From Cryobacterium suzukii (GTDB taxonomy: Bacteria; Actinomycetota; Actinomycetes; Actinomycetales; Microbacteriaceae): DNA of 64,000 nucleotides. Location of the stretch: NCBI RefSeq assembly GCF_004403185.1, contig NZ_SOHJ01000002.1, forward strand, positions 426,038 to 490,037. Direction: 5' to 3'. The notes under the pieces were generated by a model that was not told the DNA's origin, searched no databases, and saw nothing but the letters and a program-made list of their open reading frames with translations. Both the position numbers and the translations under genes were made by a program. This document shows positions 27,123 through 39,777 of this stretch, one piece after another. Each line of letters opens with the position of its first letter. Positions within the stretch are counted from its first letter, which is position 1.

Positions 27123-28133
27123 ATGGATAGCCTCGGACCGAACGGCTCCCTTGACGAGCCGCATCAGCCCAACCCATATGCGCCGCCGCCGGCGCCGGCC
27201 GCTCCTTTTGTGACCGTACCAAAGACCAACACCCTGGCGATTTTGTCGTTCGCATCGTCGTTCTTCATCGGACTCGTTGCAATAATCACGGGGCATATCG
27301 CGCTCGGGCAAATTCGCGCACGCGGCGAACTCGGCCGGGGTTTTGCACTGGCCGGGCTTATCATCGGGTACCTTCGCGTTGCTGTGACGGCCATTTTGCT
27401 GGTGTTACTGATCGTGTTCGCTTCCGCGGTCGGAGCATTCTTCATCGCGCTGAACGCTGACCTGACGTCCTCGGCGCCGTCGGCGCCGACGGAACCTACG
27501 GAACCTACGGAGTCGACGGCACCGCTGGAACCTACGGAGTCGACGGCACCGCTGCCGACCGGTCAGTTGGGCGCCGCCAACTTCGATGGTGGATATCTCG
27601 AATTCGGTACCGGCGCAGTCATCATCGACGAATACGTGGACCCGATGTGCCCATTCTGCGCCCAGTTCGAGCAGACCAACGGAGATTTGCTGGCTGCGGG
27701 CGTAGCGAGCGGTGTCATCACCCTCCGGGTGCACTCGCTGACCTTTCTCGACCGACTCTCGGAGGGCACGAACTACTCCAGCCGCGCATCCGCGGCGCTG
27801 ACCTGCCAGGCCACCCTGAACCCCGACCAGACCCTCGAGTTTCTCGCGGCGCTATTCGCCAACCAGCCGCTCGAAGAAACGGCCGGGCTCAGTAATCGGG
27901 AACTCGCGGACCTCGCACCCGGTGCGGTCAGTATCGCCGACTGCGCCGAAGCCGGGGACTACCAGGGCTGGTCGCAGCACAACACCGAGGTGGCACTGAA
28001 GGGGCCGATCGAAGGAGCTGAGGTCGCGTCCATTAAGGGCACCCCAACCGTGCTCGTTGACGGAGCGCTTTACACCGGAAGCAACATTGACCTGGCCGAA
28101 TTTCAGGCGTTCGTTGCAACTGCCTTTTCATAA
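27123..28133 (+). CDS. Membrane-anchored DUF4190/DsbA-like thioredoxin-fold protein
   Basis: A 336-residue protein with a Pro-rich cytoplasmic N-terminus and two membrane spans (about residues 37-60 and 80-110) in a DUF4190-like segment with the typical ILSFASSFFIGLVAIITGHI. A Pro/Glu/Thr/Ser linker encoded by tandem repeats follows. The extracellular thioredoxin-fold domain carries YVDPMCPFCAQFEQ (a CPFC active site) and the cis-Pro motif IKGTPTVLVDG. This resembles DsbA-like disulfide oxidoreductases of Gram-positive bacteria. ATG 27123 has an AAGGA ribosome-binding site. The frame from 27078 lacks support. Substrates are unknown. Confidence 0.85.
   Translation: MDSLGPNGSLDEPHQPNPYAPPPAPAAPFVTVPKTNTLAILSFASSFFIGLVAIITGHIALGQIRARGELGRGFALAGLIIGYLRVAVTAILLVLLIVFASAVGAFFIALNADLTSSAPSAPTEPTEPTESTAPLEPTESTAPLPTGQLGAANFDGGYLEFGTGAVIIDEYVDPMCPFCAQFEQTNGDLLAAGVASGVITLRVHSLTFLDRLSEGTNYSSRASAALTCQATLNPDQTLEFLAALFANQPLEETAGLSNRELADLAPGAVSIADCAEAGDYQGWSQHNTEVALKGPIEGAEVASIKGTPTVLVDGALYTGSNIDLAEFQAFVATAFS
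27492..27554 (+). repeat. 27-bp tandem repeat in the linker of the DsbA-like gene
   Basis: Two identical 27-bp units (27501-27527 and 27528-27554) are preceded by a 9-base partial copy (27492-27500). Each unit encodes EPTESTAPL. The length is a multiple of three, so copy-number changes would keep the frame. Confidence 0.9.
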
Positions 28134-28201
28134 TTCGCTCTAACACGAGCCGATGGTGCGCGGACAACGATGCCAACGGTAAGCTGATCGTATTCAGACA
28201 T

Positions 28202-28237
28202 CCTTTAATGATCCGTCCTGTGAGACGGGGAAGGAGG
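28202..28237 (+). promoter_or_regulatory. Putative PyrR-binding hairpin adjoining the pyrR Shine-Dalgarno
   Basis: The leader holds a lower stem CCTT/AAGG (28202-28205 with 28231-28234), an internal loop, an upper stem CCGT/ACGG (28213-28216 with 28225-28228) and a loop CCTGTGAG (28217-28224). The sequence across the upper stem and loop contains TCCTGTGAG, matching the UCCNGNGAG core known for PyrR binding sites. The descending lower strand is part of the AAGGAGG ribosome-binding site of pyrR, so binding would hide it. This suggests translational repression by PyrR with UMP, as described in mycobacteria. Confidence 0.65.
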
Positions 28238-28244
28238 TCGGCAT

Positions 28245-28787
28245 TTGGCGCACATTGTGCTCACCCAAGCTGACATCACCCGCGCGTTGACTCGAATTTC
28301 TCACGAGATCCTGGAGTCCAATCGGGGGCCGGACAACCTCGTCATTCTCGGCATCCCGACCCGGGGCGTGGTACTCGCCCGCCGCATCGCAGAGATCATC
28401 CAACGTATCGAACCAGCGGCAACCGCGCTGCGGGTCGGATCGCTCGACGTTACGCTCTATCGAGACGATCTCGCCCACGGACGCACCCGCACACCGTCGC
28501 GGACCGAAGTTCCTGGGAGCATCGACGATGCTACTGTCGTGCTCGTCGATGATGTGCTGTACTCGGGTCGCACCATACGCAGCGCCCTCGACGCGCTCGG
28601 CGACCACGGCCGCCCGAACATCGTGCGCCTGGCCGTTCTCATTGATCGCGGCCATCGTGAGCTGCCGATTCGCGCTGACTTCGTCGGTCGAAACCTGCCG
28701 ACGGCTGCTGACGAGCGCATCAACGTGCACCTCGAAGAGATCGACGGTGACGAATTCGTCTCGATCGACGGCGGGAGTGACCGATGA
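28245..28787 (+). CDS. pyrR: Bifunctional pyr operon regulator / uracil phosphoribosyltransferase PyrR
   Basis: Senses UMP/UTP versus PRPP, binds pyr mRNA, and has weak uracil phosphoribosyltransferase activity. The 180-residue product has the PRPP-binding motif [20 protein letters not shown], the early [20 protein letters not shown], and the C-terminal [19 protein letters not shown]. The start is the rare codon TTG at 28245 with a strong AAGGAGG seven bases upstream. No ATG or GTG fits. The ribosome-binding site lies in the putative PyrR hairpin. It overlaps pyrB by 4 bp (ATGA). Confidence 0.95.
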   Translation: MAHIVLTQADITRALTRISHEILESNRGPDNLVILGIPTRGVVLARRIAEIIQRIEPAATALRVGSLDVTLYRDDLAHGRTRTPSRTEVPGSIDDATVVLVDDVLYSGRTIRSALDALGDHGRPNIVRLAVLIDRGHRELPIRADFVGRNLPTAADERINVHLEEIDGDEFVSIDGGSDR

Positions 28788-29746
28788 GGCACCTTCTCTC
28801 GACTAAGGACCTCTCCCGCGACGAGGCCATCAACCTGCTCGACATTGCCGAAGACATGGCGGATGTCGCACAGCGCGAGGTCAAAAAACTCCCGACGCTG
28901 CGTGGCAAGACCGTCGTGAACCTCTTCTTCGAAGACTCCACACGCACCCGCATCTCCTTTGAAGCGGCTGCAAAGCGACTCAGTGCCGATGTGATCAACT
29001 TCAGCGCCAAGGGATCGAGCGTGTCGAAGGGTGAAAGCCTGAAGGATACCGCTCAGACCCTCGCGGCGATCGGTGCGGACGGCGTCGTCATTCGCCACCC
29101 GGCCTCAGGGGCCCCCGCCGTGCTCGCTGCGAGCGGGTGGATCGACGCCGGCATCATCAACGCCGGCGACGGCACCCACGAGCATCCCACCCAGGCCCTG
29201 CTCGACGCCTTCACCATTCGCCGCCGCATCCACGGCCAGGCCTCCCGTAGCCGTGGACTCGACGGGGTTGCCGTCACGATCGTCGGCGATGTACTGCATT
29301 CCCGGGTGGCCCGCTCCAACCTCTGGCTGCTCACTACCCTCGGCGCGGAGGTCACGTTCGTCGCCCCGCCCACCCTGTTGCCGAGTGACACCACCCTGTG
29401 GCCGGCTCGCTTCAGCTTCGACCTCGATGATGCGATCGATGCCGGCCCCGACGTGGTCATGATGCTGCGCATCCAGACCGAACGGATGAGCGCGGCTTTT
29501 TTTCCGAGCAGCCGCGAGTACTCCCGGGTCTGGGGGCTCGACGACGCGCGATTCGGTCGGCTCGCTCCGGCTAGCATTGTTATGCACCCTGGCCCGATGA
29601 ATCGTGGTCTGGAGATCTCTTCGGCGGCGGCCGACTCCGCGAACTCGACCGTGCTCGAACAGGTCACGAACGGTGTCTCCGTGCGGATGGCCGCGCTCTA
29701 CTTGCTCTTATCCGGTGATCGGAAGGAATCGAAGAATGTCGATTGA
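28784..29746 (+). CDS. pyrB: Aspartate carbamoyltransferase catalytic subunit
   Basis: Condenses carbamoyl phosphate and aspartate, the first committed step of pyrimidine synthesis. The 320-residue product has the carbamoyl-phosphate motif FEDSTRTR at residues 49-56, the SKGESLKDT loop (the 80s loop), and [24 protein letters not shown] appears as [14 protein letters not shown]. There is no pyrI regulatory-chain gene nearby, so regulation is likely through PyrR. It overlaps pyrR by 4 bp and pyrC by 11 bp. Confidence 0.96.
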   Translation: MRHLLSTKDLSRDEAINLLDIAEDMADVAQREVKKLPTLRGKTVVNLFFEDSTRTRISFEAAAKRLSADVINFSAKGSSVSKGESLKDTAQTLAAIGADGVVIRHPASGAPAVLAASGWIDAGIINAGDGTHEHPTQALLDAFTIRRRIHGQASRSRGLDGVAVTIVGDVLHSRVARSNLWLLTTLGAEVTFVAPPTLLPSDTTLWPARFSFDLDDAIDAGPDVVMMLRIQTERMSAAFFPSSREYSRVWGLDDARFGRLAPASIVMHPGPMNRGLEISSAAADSANSTVLEQVTNGVSVRMAALYLLLSGDRKESKNVD

Positions 29747-31103
29747 CGGATTGCAGCAACACGAACTGCACGACAGCTGGCTGATTCGCGGCGCGACCCT
29801 GCCGAACGGCACGCGCACCGACATCCGTCTCGCTGGCGGGCGAATCGCCGAGCTCGGGACCGGCCTGTCCCAGAGCGGCGCGAGGGTGATCGACGCCGAC
29901 GGCCTCATCGCGCTGCCCGGCCTGGTCGACCTGCACGCCCACCTGCGCGAACCCGGCTACGAGCACAGCGAAACCGTGCTGAGCGGCAGCCGCGCCGCTG
30001 CCCGGGGCGGGTTCACGAGTGTGTTCGCCATGGCCAACACCCTTCCGGCCCAGGACACTGCCGGGGTAGTCGAGCAAGTACTCGCCCTCGGCGAGAGCGC
30101 CGGCTACGTTGACGTTCAGCCCATCGGCGCTGTCACCGTAGGCCTGGCCGGCAAACAACTCGCCGAACTCGGAGCCATGGCATCCAGCCGGGCCCGCGTG
30201 CGGGTGTTCTCGGACGACGGATTCTGCGTCTCTGACCCGCTCCTCATGCGCCGTGCCCTCGAGTACGTCAAGGCCTTCGACGGCGTCATCGCGCAGCACT
30301 CTCAGGAACCACGCCTCACCGAAAAAGCGCAAATGAACGAAGGTGCACTCTCCGGTGAGCTCGGCCTCGTCGGCTGGCCGGCCGTCGCCGAAGAATCCAT
30401 CATTGCCCGCGATGTGCTGCTGGCCGAACACGTTGGGTCGCGCCTGCACGTCTGCCACGTCTCCACGGCCGGTTCGGTCGACGTGATCCGCTGGGCCAAA
30501 GCTCGCGGCATCAATGTGACGGCCGAGGTCACGCCGCACCACCTGCTGCTGACCGAAGACCTCGTGCGCGGTTACGATGCCCGATTCAAGGTGAATCCGC
30601 CGCTGCGAGCCCGCGAGGACGTCGAGGCGCTGCGCGCCGGCCTCGCCGACGGCACGATCGACATCGTCGCGACCGACCACGCACCGCATCCGGTTGAAAG
30701 CAAGGACTGTGAGTGGGATGCCGCCGCCAACGGCATGGTCGGGCTGGAATCGGCCCTCTCGGTCGTGCATGCCGCCGTTGTCGCGACCGGGCTGCTCGAC
30801 TGGGCCGACATCGAACGCGTTCTTTCGCGCGCGCCCGCTCAAATCGGGCACCTGATTGGTCAGGGCAACCCGATCGCGGTCGGTTCCCCGGCCGAACTCA
30901 CCCTCTACGACCCGGCAGCGACCCGAGTATTCGGCCGCGCCGACCTGGCCGGTACGAGCTCGAACTCGCCGTACTTGTCCATGACGCTGCCCGGCGACGT
31001 ACGAGCGACATTCCACCGTGGCTACGCCACGGTGCTCGACGGCGCTGTTCGAAGCAGCCTCGAGATAGCCGGCCACGCGAGGGGAATAGTCACCCATGGA
31101 TAG
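29736..31103 (+). CDS. pyrC: Dihydroorotase
   Basis: Zinc enzyme closing carbamoyl aspartate to dihydroorotate. The 455-residue product has the metal-binding [15 protein letters not shown] (H67 and H69), the substrate motif [10 protein letters not shown], a later metal His region [10 protein letters not shown], and the catalytic-Asp motif VATDHAPHP near the C-terminal third. This is class I dihydroorotase. The open frame starts at 29604 inside pyrB, but ATG 29736 has GGAAGGAA upstream and fits the family. It overlaps the next gene by 8 bp. Confidence 0.95.
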   Translation: MSIDGLQQHELHDSWLIRGATLPNGTRTDIRLAGGRIAELGTGLSQSGARVIDADGLIALPGLVDLHAHLREPGYEHSETVLSGSRAAARGGFTSVFAMANTLPAQDTAGVVEQVLALGESAGYVDVQPIGAVTVGLAGKQLAELGAMASSRARVRVFSDDGFCVSDPLLMRRALEYVKAFDGVIAQHSQEPRLTEKAQMNEGALSGELGLVGWPAVAEESIIARDVLLAEHVGSRLHVCHVSTAGSVDVIRWAKARGINVTAEVTPHHLLLTEDLVRGYDARFKVNPPLRAREDVEALRAGLADGTIDIVATDHAPHPVESKDCEWDAAANGMVGLESALSVVHAAVVATGLLDWADIERVLSRAPAQIGHLIGQGNPIAVGSPAELTLYDPAATRVFGRADLAGTSSNSPYLSMTLPGDVRATFHRGYATVLDGAVRSSLEIAGHARGIVTHG

Positions 31104-31635
31104 GTCCATTCCCGCCATCATCACAGGCATTGTTCTGCTCGGCGTTCTCGTTCTCATGTGGCGCAGTTGGCGAAAGCGCAGTCGACGGGATGCCGCTCTC
31201 ACCGCCGGCTACCCGAGGCCGGAAAATGCCGGAGCCGCACTGGGCGGTGCCGAGACCTACTATGTGGCGACCACACCGCGCGATGCGCCCCTCGAACGCC
31301 TTGCCATTCGCGGGCTGGGCTTTCGCGCCCGCGCCGCTGTCGCCGTGACCGAGGCCGGCGTGACCCTCGACCTCGATGGCAACCAGCCGGTGTTCATTCC
31401 CGCCAGCGCTATCGACGCGATTGGCGCGGCCCAGGTGGCCATCGACCGAGTGGTCGAAACCGACGGTCTGGTATGCCTGAGCTGGCGTCTCGCTGCCGGA
31501 ACCGCTTCCGCGCCCGACGACCGCCGCGCCGTCGACAGCTTCTTTCGCATCATCGATCCGAATGATCGTGCTCGCCTCGTCGACTCGATCCGAACCATTG
31601 CCGCCACGGCCCATCAAGACGAAAGCGAGGCCTGA
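31096..31635 (+). CDS. PH-like domain membrane protein between pyrC and carA
   Basis: A 179-residue protein with a single N-terminal membrane span ([18 protein letters not shown], about residues 5-22), a basic stop-transfer stretch ([11 protein letters not shown]), and a soluble beta-rich domain with [20 protein letters not shown] and [20 protein letters not shown]. Proteins of this type are encoded at this position in many actinobacterial pyr operons and are annotated as PH-like domain or transporter-like proteins. No function is established. It overlaps pyrC, and its stop ends one base before the carA GTG. Confidence 0.85.
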   Translation: MDRSIPAIITGIVLLGVLVLMWRSWRKRSRRDAALTAGYPRPENAGAALGGAETYYVATTPRDAPLERLAIRGLGFRARAAVAVTEAGVTLDLDGNQPVFIPASAIDAIGAAQVAIDRVVETDGLVCLSWRLAAGTASAPDDRRAVDSFFRIIDPNDRARLVDSIRTIAATAHQDESEA

Positions 31636-31636
31636 C

Positions 31637-32946
31637 GTGCCCGACTCGACCGCCCCAGACCAGGCAGAAGCAATCCAGGCTGTGCCAACAGATGCAGTGC
31701 CAACAGATGCTGTACCAACGGATGCCGTACCAACCGAAGCCGTCGCACCCGCTGCCGGCGTATCGCCAACACTGAGTAGCACGCGCGCTGCGACCGACCG
31801 GCCCGGCCCGGCCGTGCTCGTTCTGGAAGACGGTCGCCGCTTCGTGGGCCGCAGGTACGGCAGTGAAGGCCAGACGCTCGGCGAGATCGTCTTTGCTACC
31901 GGCATGACCGGCTATCAGGAAACCCTGACCGACCCGTCCTACGCCGGGCAGATCGTGCTCATGACTGCCCCGCACATCGGCAACACCGGAATGAACGACG
32001 AGGATATGGAGTCCCGCCAGATCTGGGTCGCCGGCTTCATCGTGCGGGAACCGGCCCGGATCGCTTCGAATTTTCGCGCCACCCGCACCGTCGACGACGA
32101 CCTCGAAGCGCAGGGAGTCGTCGGGATCAGCGGCATCGACACCCGTGCGATCACCCGCCATATCCGCTCGAAGGGCGCGATGAAGAGCGGGATCTTCTCG
32201 GGCGACCTGTTCGGCTTGTCCGACAGCGAACAGCTCGAACGTGTGCTCTCCGGCGCGCCCATGCGCGGTCGCAATCTCTCCCTCGAGGTCTCGACCGTTG
32301 ATCCCTTCTCGATTCCCGCACAGGGCGAGCGCATCGGCTCGGTGGCCGTACTCGACCTCGGCGTGAAAACCAGCACACTCACCTATCTCGCCGAGCGTGG
32401 GTTCGAGGTGCTCGTATTGCCTCAATCGGTCACCGCCGAGCACGTTCTCTCGCTGAAGCCCTCTGCCCTGTTCTTCTCCAACGGACCCGGTGACCCGGCC
32501 GCGTCCGACGCCCACGTCACGCTGCTTCAGGAGGTGCTCCGCGCGGGCATTCCCTACTTCGGTATCTGCTTCGGCAACCAGCTGCTCGGCCGGGCACTCG
32601 GTTTTCGCACCTACAAGCTTCCGTTCGGGCACCGGGGCATCAACCAACCCGTGCTCGACAAGACCACCGGACGGGTGGAGATCACCTCGCAGAACCACGG
32701 ATTCGCCGTCGACATGCCCATCGAGGGCGTCCACGACTCGCGCGCCGGCTTCGGACGCGTGGAAGTGAGCCACTACAGCCTCAACGACCAGGTGGTCGAA
32801 GGCATCCGCTGCCTCGACATCAACGCTTTTTCGGTGCAGTACCACCCGGAGGCCGCCTCTGGCCCGCACGACGCCAACCACTTGTTCGATCGATTCAGAG
32901 ACGTTGTGCTTGCTTCGCAGCGCGGCACTGCAGGAGAAACCAAATA

Positions 32947-32947
<1 letters not shown>
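31637..32947 (+). CDS. carA: Carbamoyl-phosphate synthase small subunit, with a repeat-containing N-terminal extension
   Basis: Glutamine amidotransferase subunit that passes ammonia to CarB for carbamoyl phosphate. The 436-residue product is longer than usual. Residues 1-57 form an Ala/Pro/Thr-rich extension with four VPT(D/E)A repeats. The normal CarA start, [17 protein letters not shown], begins at about residue 59. The rest is standard, with [20 protein letters not shown], the nucleophile in [16 protein letters not shown], the His/Glu pair in [13 protein letters not shown], and GHRGINQPV. The GTG at 31637 directly follows the previous stop. An internal GTG near 31815 could start a standard-length protein but would remove the first residues of the core. 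It overlaps carB by one base. Confidence 0.93.
31682..31741 (+). repeat. 15-bp tandem repeats at the 5' end of carA
   Basis: Four head-to-tail 15-bp units (31682, 31697, 31712 and 31727) encode VPTDA three times and VPTEA once. The first two differ only at the last base, and later copies have diverged. The unit length preserves the reading frame. Confidence 0.9.
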
Positions 32948-36230
<3,283 letters not shown>

Positions 36231-36234
<4 letters not shown>

Positions 36235-37160
36235 CGGTGTCGGCTGAGCCGGCCGCGACCGGATCGGTCGTCTCCTTCGGTGATCGCCTCGCTGGAGTGT
36301 TCGCTGAGCGCGGCCAGCTCTGCGTAGGTATCGATCCGCATTCCTGGCTGCTGCGCGACTGGAACCTACCCGATACGGCCGCCGGCGCCGAATCGTTCGG
36401 CCGCGCGGTTGTCGCCGCTGCGGCCGGCCGGGTCGGCCTGGTCAAGCCGCAGGTCGCGTTCTACGAACGTTTCGGTTCGGCCGGTTTCGTCGCTCTCGAA
36501 CGGGTGCTTTCCGACGCCAGGCAGGCTGGTCTGCTCGTGATCGGCGACGCCAAGCGCGGCGACCTCGGCACGAGCGCGCTGGCCTATGCGCAGGCTTGGC
36601 TGTCACCCGGTTCCCCACTCGAAGTGGATGCCCTCACCCTGGCCGCGTACATGGGTGTCGGTTCGCTCGACTCGTCGCTCAGTCTCGCGGCCGCACACGG
36701 CAAGGGTGTCTTCCTGCTTGCGGCGACGTCCAACCCCGAGGCCGCGGACATTCAGCAAGCAATCGTGGCCGAGGGAAGCCACGCGGGTTGGAGTGTCGCC
36801 CGGGCCATTGTCGATGAGGTCGGAGAGCGGAATGCGCGGGCCGGCCGGGCCATCGACGTGGCGGCATCCACTCACGCAGTGACCGGTCTCGGGTCGATCG
36901 GCGTCGTGCTGGGAGCCACTCTCGACCTGGCCGTCTTCGGTATTGACGTGCACCAGGCGTCGACCGAATTTCGAACTCCCGTGCTCGCACCGGGCTTCGG
37001 ACACCAAGGTGGGAATATTATGGATCTGATCTCGATATATGGCGGATACGCCGATGGGGTTATCGTGAGTGAATCGCGCAGTGTGCTCTCGGCCGGACCC
37101 CACCGAATCGAAGAAGCCATTGAGCGCCGAGTAGCCGAGGTAGGTGCCGTTCGTGGCTGA
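36231..37160 (+). CDS. pyrF: Orotidine 5'-phosphate decarboxylase, type 2 (mycobacterial type)
   Basis: Decarboxylates OMP to UMP. The 309-residue product belongs to the longer PyrF group of Actinobacteria, with [12 protein letters not shown] near the N-terminus and [15 protein letters not shown]. The catalytic Lys-Asp region is [22 protein letters not shown]-terminal [10 protein letters not shown] segment binds phosphate. The GTG start overlaps the carB stop by 4 bp. pyrD and pyrE are not in this operon. Confidence 0.95.
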
Positions 37161-38073
37161 AAATCGTCCAACCCCGCCCGAAGTCGACCGGGTGGCTGCC
37201 TCGCGCGCTGCCGTTGCGGCACGACGCGCTCGCGCTCACGTCAAGGCCGAGGTCGCCTCCGGCGAACGGACCGCACTCGAGGTGCTTGCCACAGCGATTG
37301 CGGACCCGATCGGAGTCGAGGGTCGGCTCCGAGTGACCGAGCTGCTCGTGAGTATTCCGGCCATCGGAGTGACCAAAATGCAGCGCATAATTCACCGCTT
37401 GGAGATTTCGCCGTCCAAACGCCTCGGCGGGTTGGGCCGTCATCAGCGCGATCGGCTGCGTGATTTTCTCTCTGAACGACCAACCCTGCGGCATAGCGCT
37501 GTCGACTCCAAGCTCATCGTTCTGGCTGGCCCCACTGCCGTCGGCAAGGGAACTGTTGCCGGGTACATCCGCGAGAACTACCCTGAAGTGTTGCTCTCCG
37601 TTTCAGCGACGACCCGAGCGCCGCGCCCGGGAGAGGTTGAGGGAGTCAGCTACTTCTTTGTCTCCGACGACGAGTTCGATGGAATGATCGCGGCTGGTGA
37701 ATTGCTCGAGTGGGCCAAAGTGCACAACGCTTACCGCTATGGCACCCCTCGCGGGCCGGTCGATGCCGCCATCGCGGCAGGCAACAGCGTGCTCCTCGAA
37801 ATCGATCTGCAGGGCGCTCGCGCCGTTCGGCGGGCCATGCCGGAAGCCCGCCTCGTCTTCCTCCTGCCACCGAGCTGGGAGGAACTGGTGCGCCGCCTAA
37901 TCGGCCGCGGCACCGAAGACGCGGCGGAACAAGCTCGCCGTCTGGAGACCGCAAAGCTGGAATTAGCGGCCCAGGGCGAGTTCGATTATCGCGTGATCAA
38001 CCACGATGTCGGCGACGCCGCTCGTGAGGTCGTAGACTTGATGGAGATCCGCGCTGCATCCAGCATGTCGTAG
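37153..38073 (+). CDS. gmk: Fusion of mycobacterial-type integration host factor (mIHF) with guanylate kinase
   Basis: One 306-residue chain with two recognisable modules. Residues about 10-107 match the mIHF nucleoid protein pattern: [20 protein letters not shown], then [20 protein letters not shown] and the helix-turn-helix-like [19 protein letters not shown]. Residues about 119-306 are a complete guanylate kinase with P-loop GPTAVGKGT (126-134), the GMP-binding [20 protein letters not shown] and [11 protein letters not shown], and [18 protein letters not shown]. In mycobacteria mihF and gmk are separate neighbouring genes. GTG 37153 (AGG eight bases upstream) is preferred over GTG 37144. 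Either start overlaps the end of pyrF. The kinase makes GDP from GMP and ATP. A DNA-binding role of the N-terminal part is inferred. Confidence 0.92.
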   Translation: MAENRPTPPEVDRVAASRAAVAARRARAHVKAEVASGERTALEVLATAIADPIGVEGRLRVTELLVSIPAIGVTKMQRIIHRLEISPSKRLGGLGRHQRDRLRDFLSERPTLRHSAVDSKLIVLAGPTAVGKGTVAGYIRENYPEVLLSVSATTRAPRPGEVEGVSYFFVSDDEFDGMIAAGELLEWAKVHNAYRYGTPRGPVDAAIAAGNSVLLEIDLQGARAVRRAMPEARLVFLLPPSWEELVRRLIGRGTEDAAEQARRLETAKLELAAQGEFDYRVINHDVGDAAREVVDLMEIRAASSMS

Positions 38074-38189
38074 CGCCCGTTTCTGCCGAATTCGTGCGCG
38101 TCCTGCGACGCGTTTACCTTTTCCATGTACTCGTTCAACAACAGATTCGCACAGGCCACAGGCCGTGCTTTATTAGGAGTGTGACACCA

Positions 38190-38450
38190 ATGGCGAACAA
38201 GCCCACTGGCATCATTGACCCGCCCATCGACGACCTGCTGTCCAAGGTCGATTCCAAGTATGCCCTCGTGATTTTCGCGTCCAAGCGTGCACGTCAGATC
38301 AACGACTACTACGCCGACCTGCACGAAGGCAGCCTGTTCGACAACGTCGGACCGCTCGTCGACTCGACCGTCGAAGACAAGCCGCTCTCGGTGGCCCTGC
38401 GCGAGATCAACGACGACAAGCTCGTTTCCCGCCCGATCGTCGAGGCCTAG
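38190..38450 (+). CDS. rpoZ: DNA-directed RNA polymerase subunit omega
   Basis: Small polymerase subunit that helps fold and hold beta-prime. The 86-residue product has the family features [20 protein letters not shown] and the C-terminal [20 protein letters not shown]. Length matches actinobacterial omega subunits. The frame is open from 38094, but ATG 38190 has an AGGAG ribosome-binding site and the conserved start [17 protein letters not shown]. It follows gmk as in many bacteria, with a 116-base gap that may carry its own promoter. Confidence 0.96.
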   Translation: MANKPTGIIDPPIDDLLSKVDSKYALVIFASKRARQINDYYADLHEGSLFDNVGPLVDSTVEDKPLSVALREINDDKLVSRPIVEA

Positions 38451-38476
38451 AACACCACTCTCGAAAAGCGCGCAGG

Positions 38477-39703
38477 ATGAAGACACCTCGCACGATCGTC
38501 GTCGGTATCACCGGCGGCATCGCTGCGTACAAGGCAGTCAACATCGTGCGCGCTTTCGTGTTGAACGGCGACTCGGTCCACGTCGTCGCCACCGCGGCTG
38601 CCCTGCGCTTCGTCGGCAAGCCGACCCTCGAAGCGATTTCGCGTAACCCGGTGCACACCGATCTCTATGAGGGCGTCGCCGAGGTGCGTCACGTCGCCAT
38701 CGGTCAGAGCGCCGACCTCATCGTCGTGGCCCCGGCAACGGCGAACAGCATCGCCAAACTCGCAGTCGGCCTCGCCGACGACCTGCTCGGCAACACGATC
38801 CTGGCCAGCACCGCGCCGCTCGTGATCGCCCCGGCCATGCACACCGAAATGTGGAACAACGCCGCCACGGTCGCCAACGTCGCCACACTGCGGTCGCGCG
38901 GCGTCACCATCATCGGCCCCGGCGTCGGACGCCTCACCGGCACCGACACCGGCGCTGGGCGAATGGAAGAGCCCGAGACCATCGTGGCGGTGGCTCTGGC
39001 TGTGCTCGACCGGGTGCAACTGGCCTCTGAGTCCGCGGCATCCGCTCTGCACGATCTCACCGGTCGCCGGGTGCTGATCAGCGCCGGTGGCACCAGGGAA
39101 CCTCTCGACCCGGTGCGGTTTCTCGGCAATCGGTCAAGCGGTAAGCAGGGCGTCGCACTCGCTCAGGCTGCGCTGGCCAGGGGAGCTCACGTTACCCTGG
39201 TCGCCGCCAACCTCGAAGTGCCGGTTCCGACCAGCATCACCACCGTCATGGTCAGCAGCGCCCTGGAGATGCACGAGGCCATGGCACTCGCGGCCGAATC
39301 GGCCGAGGTCATAATCATGGCCGCTGCGGTGGCCGACTATCGGCCCAAAACCGTGCAGCTCGGCAAGATCAAGAAGGAAGATGTGGGGAACACCCTCACC
39401 CTGGAACTTGTCAAAAATCCCGACATTCTGGCCAGCCTCTCTGCCGCGCGCCGGCGGGGGCAGCTGATCATCGGCTTCGCCGCCGAGACTGAAACGGATG
39501 CCGATCGGCTGCTCACCCTGGGCCGCGCCAAAATCTCCCGCAAGGGGTGTGACTACCTGGTCATAAATCGGGTTGGCCAAGGCGCCGGTTTCGGCACGGA
39601 ACGTAACACCGTGACGGTGCTCGATCGCCACGGAGTTATAGTGAATGAGGCCTCCGGTAGCAAAGTGTCGGTGGCCAATTGCATACTTGACCTGATCGGC
39701 TAG
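38477..39703 (+). CDS. coaBC: Bifunctional phosphopantothenoylcysteine decarboxylase / phosphopantothenate--cysteine ligase
   Basis: Two consecutive steps of coenzyme A synthesis. The 408-residue product starts with the flavoprotein CoaC part (about 1-190), with VVGITGGIAAYKAVNIVRAF, VVAPATANSIAKLAVGLADD and the APAMHTEMW motif (PAMN-type region). CoaB follows (about 195-400), with SAGGTREPLDPVRFLGNRSS, SSGKQGVALAQ and AAAVADYRPK. It starts 26 bases after rpoZ. Confidence 0.96.
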   Translation: MKTPRTIVVGITGGIAAYKAVNIVRAFVLNGDSVHVVATAAALRFVGKPTLEAISRNPVHTDLYEGVAEVRHVAIGQSADLIVVAPATANSIAKLAVGLADDLLGNTILASTAPLVIAPAMHTEMWNNAATVANVATLRSRGVTIIGPGVGRLTGTDTGAGRMEEPETIVAVALAVLDRVQLASESAASALHDLTGRRVLISAGGTREPLDPVRFLGNRSSGKQGVALAQAALARGAHVTLVAANLEVPVPTSITTVMVSSALEMHEAMALAAESAEVIIMAAAVADYRPKTVQLGKIKKEDVGNTLTLELVKNPDILASLSAARRRGQLIIGFAAETETDADRLLTLGRAKISRKGCDYLVINRVGQGAGFGTERNTVTVLDRHGVIVNEASGSKVSVANCILDLIG

Positions 39704-39777
39704 CGTTCGCTCCGACGGCCAACAACTCCTACGCTTTCATTCAAAACTACGTTTTTTAGTAAACAGAGACGGGCCAG

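Noticed and set aside
31682..31741. Short tandem repeats considered as a CRISPR-like array
   Set aside because: Units are 15 bp, head to tail with no spacers, and in frame within carA.
39704..39777. Possible SAM riboswitch before metK
   Set aside because: The gap is only 74 bases and no SAM-riboswitch stems or conserved core are visible.
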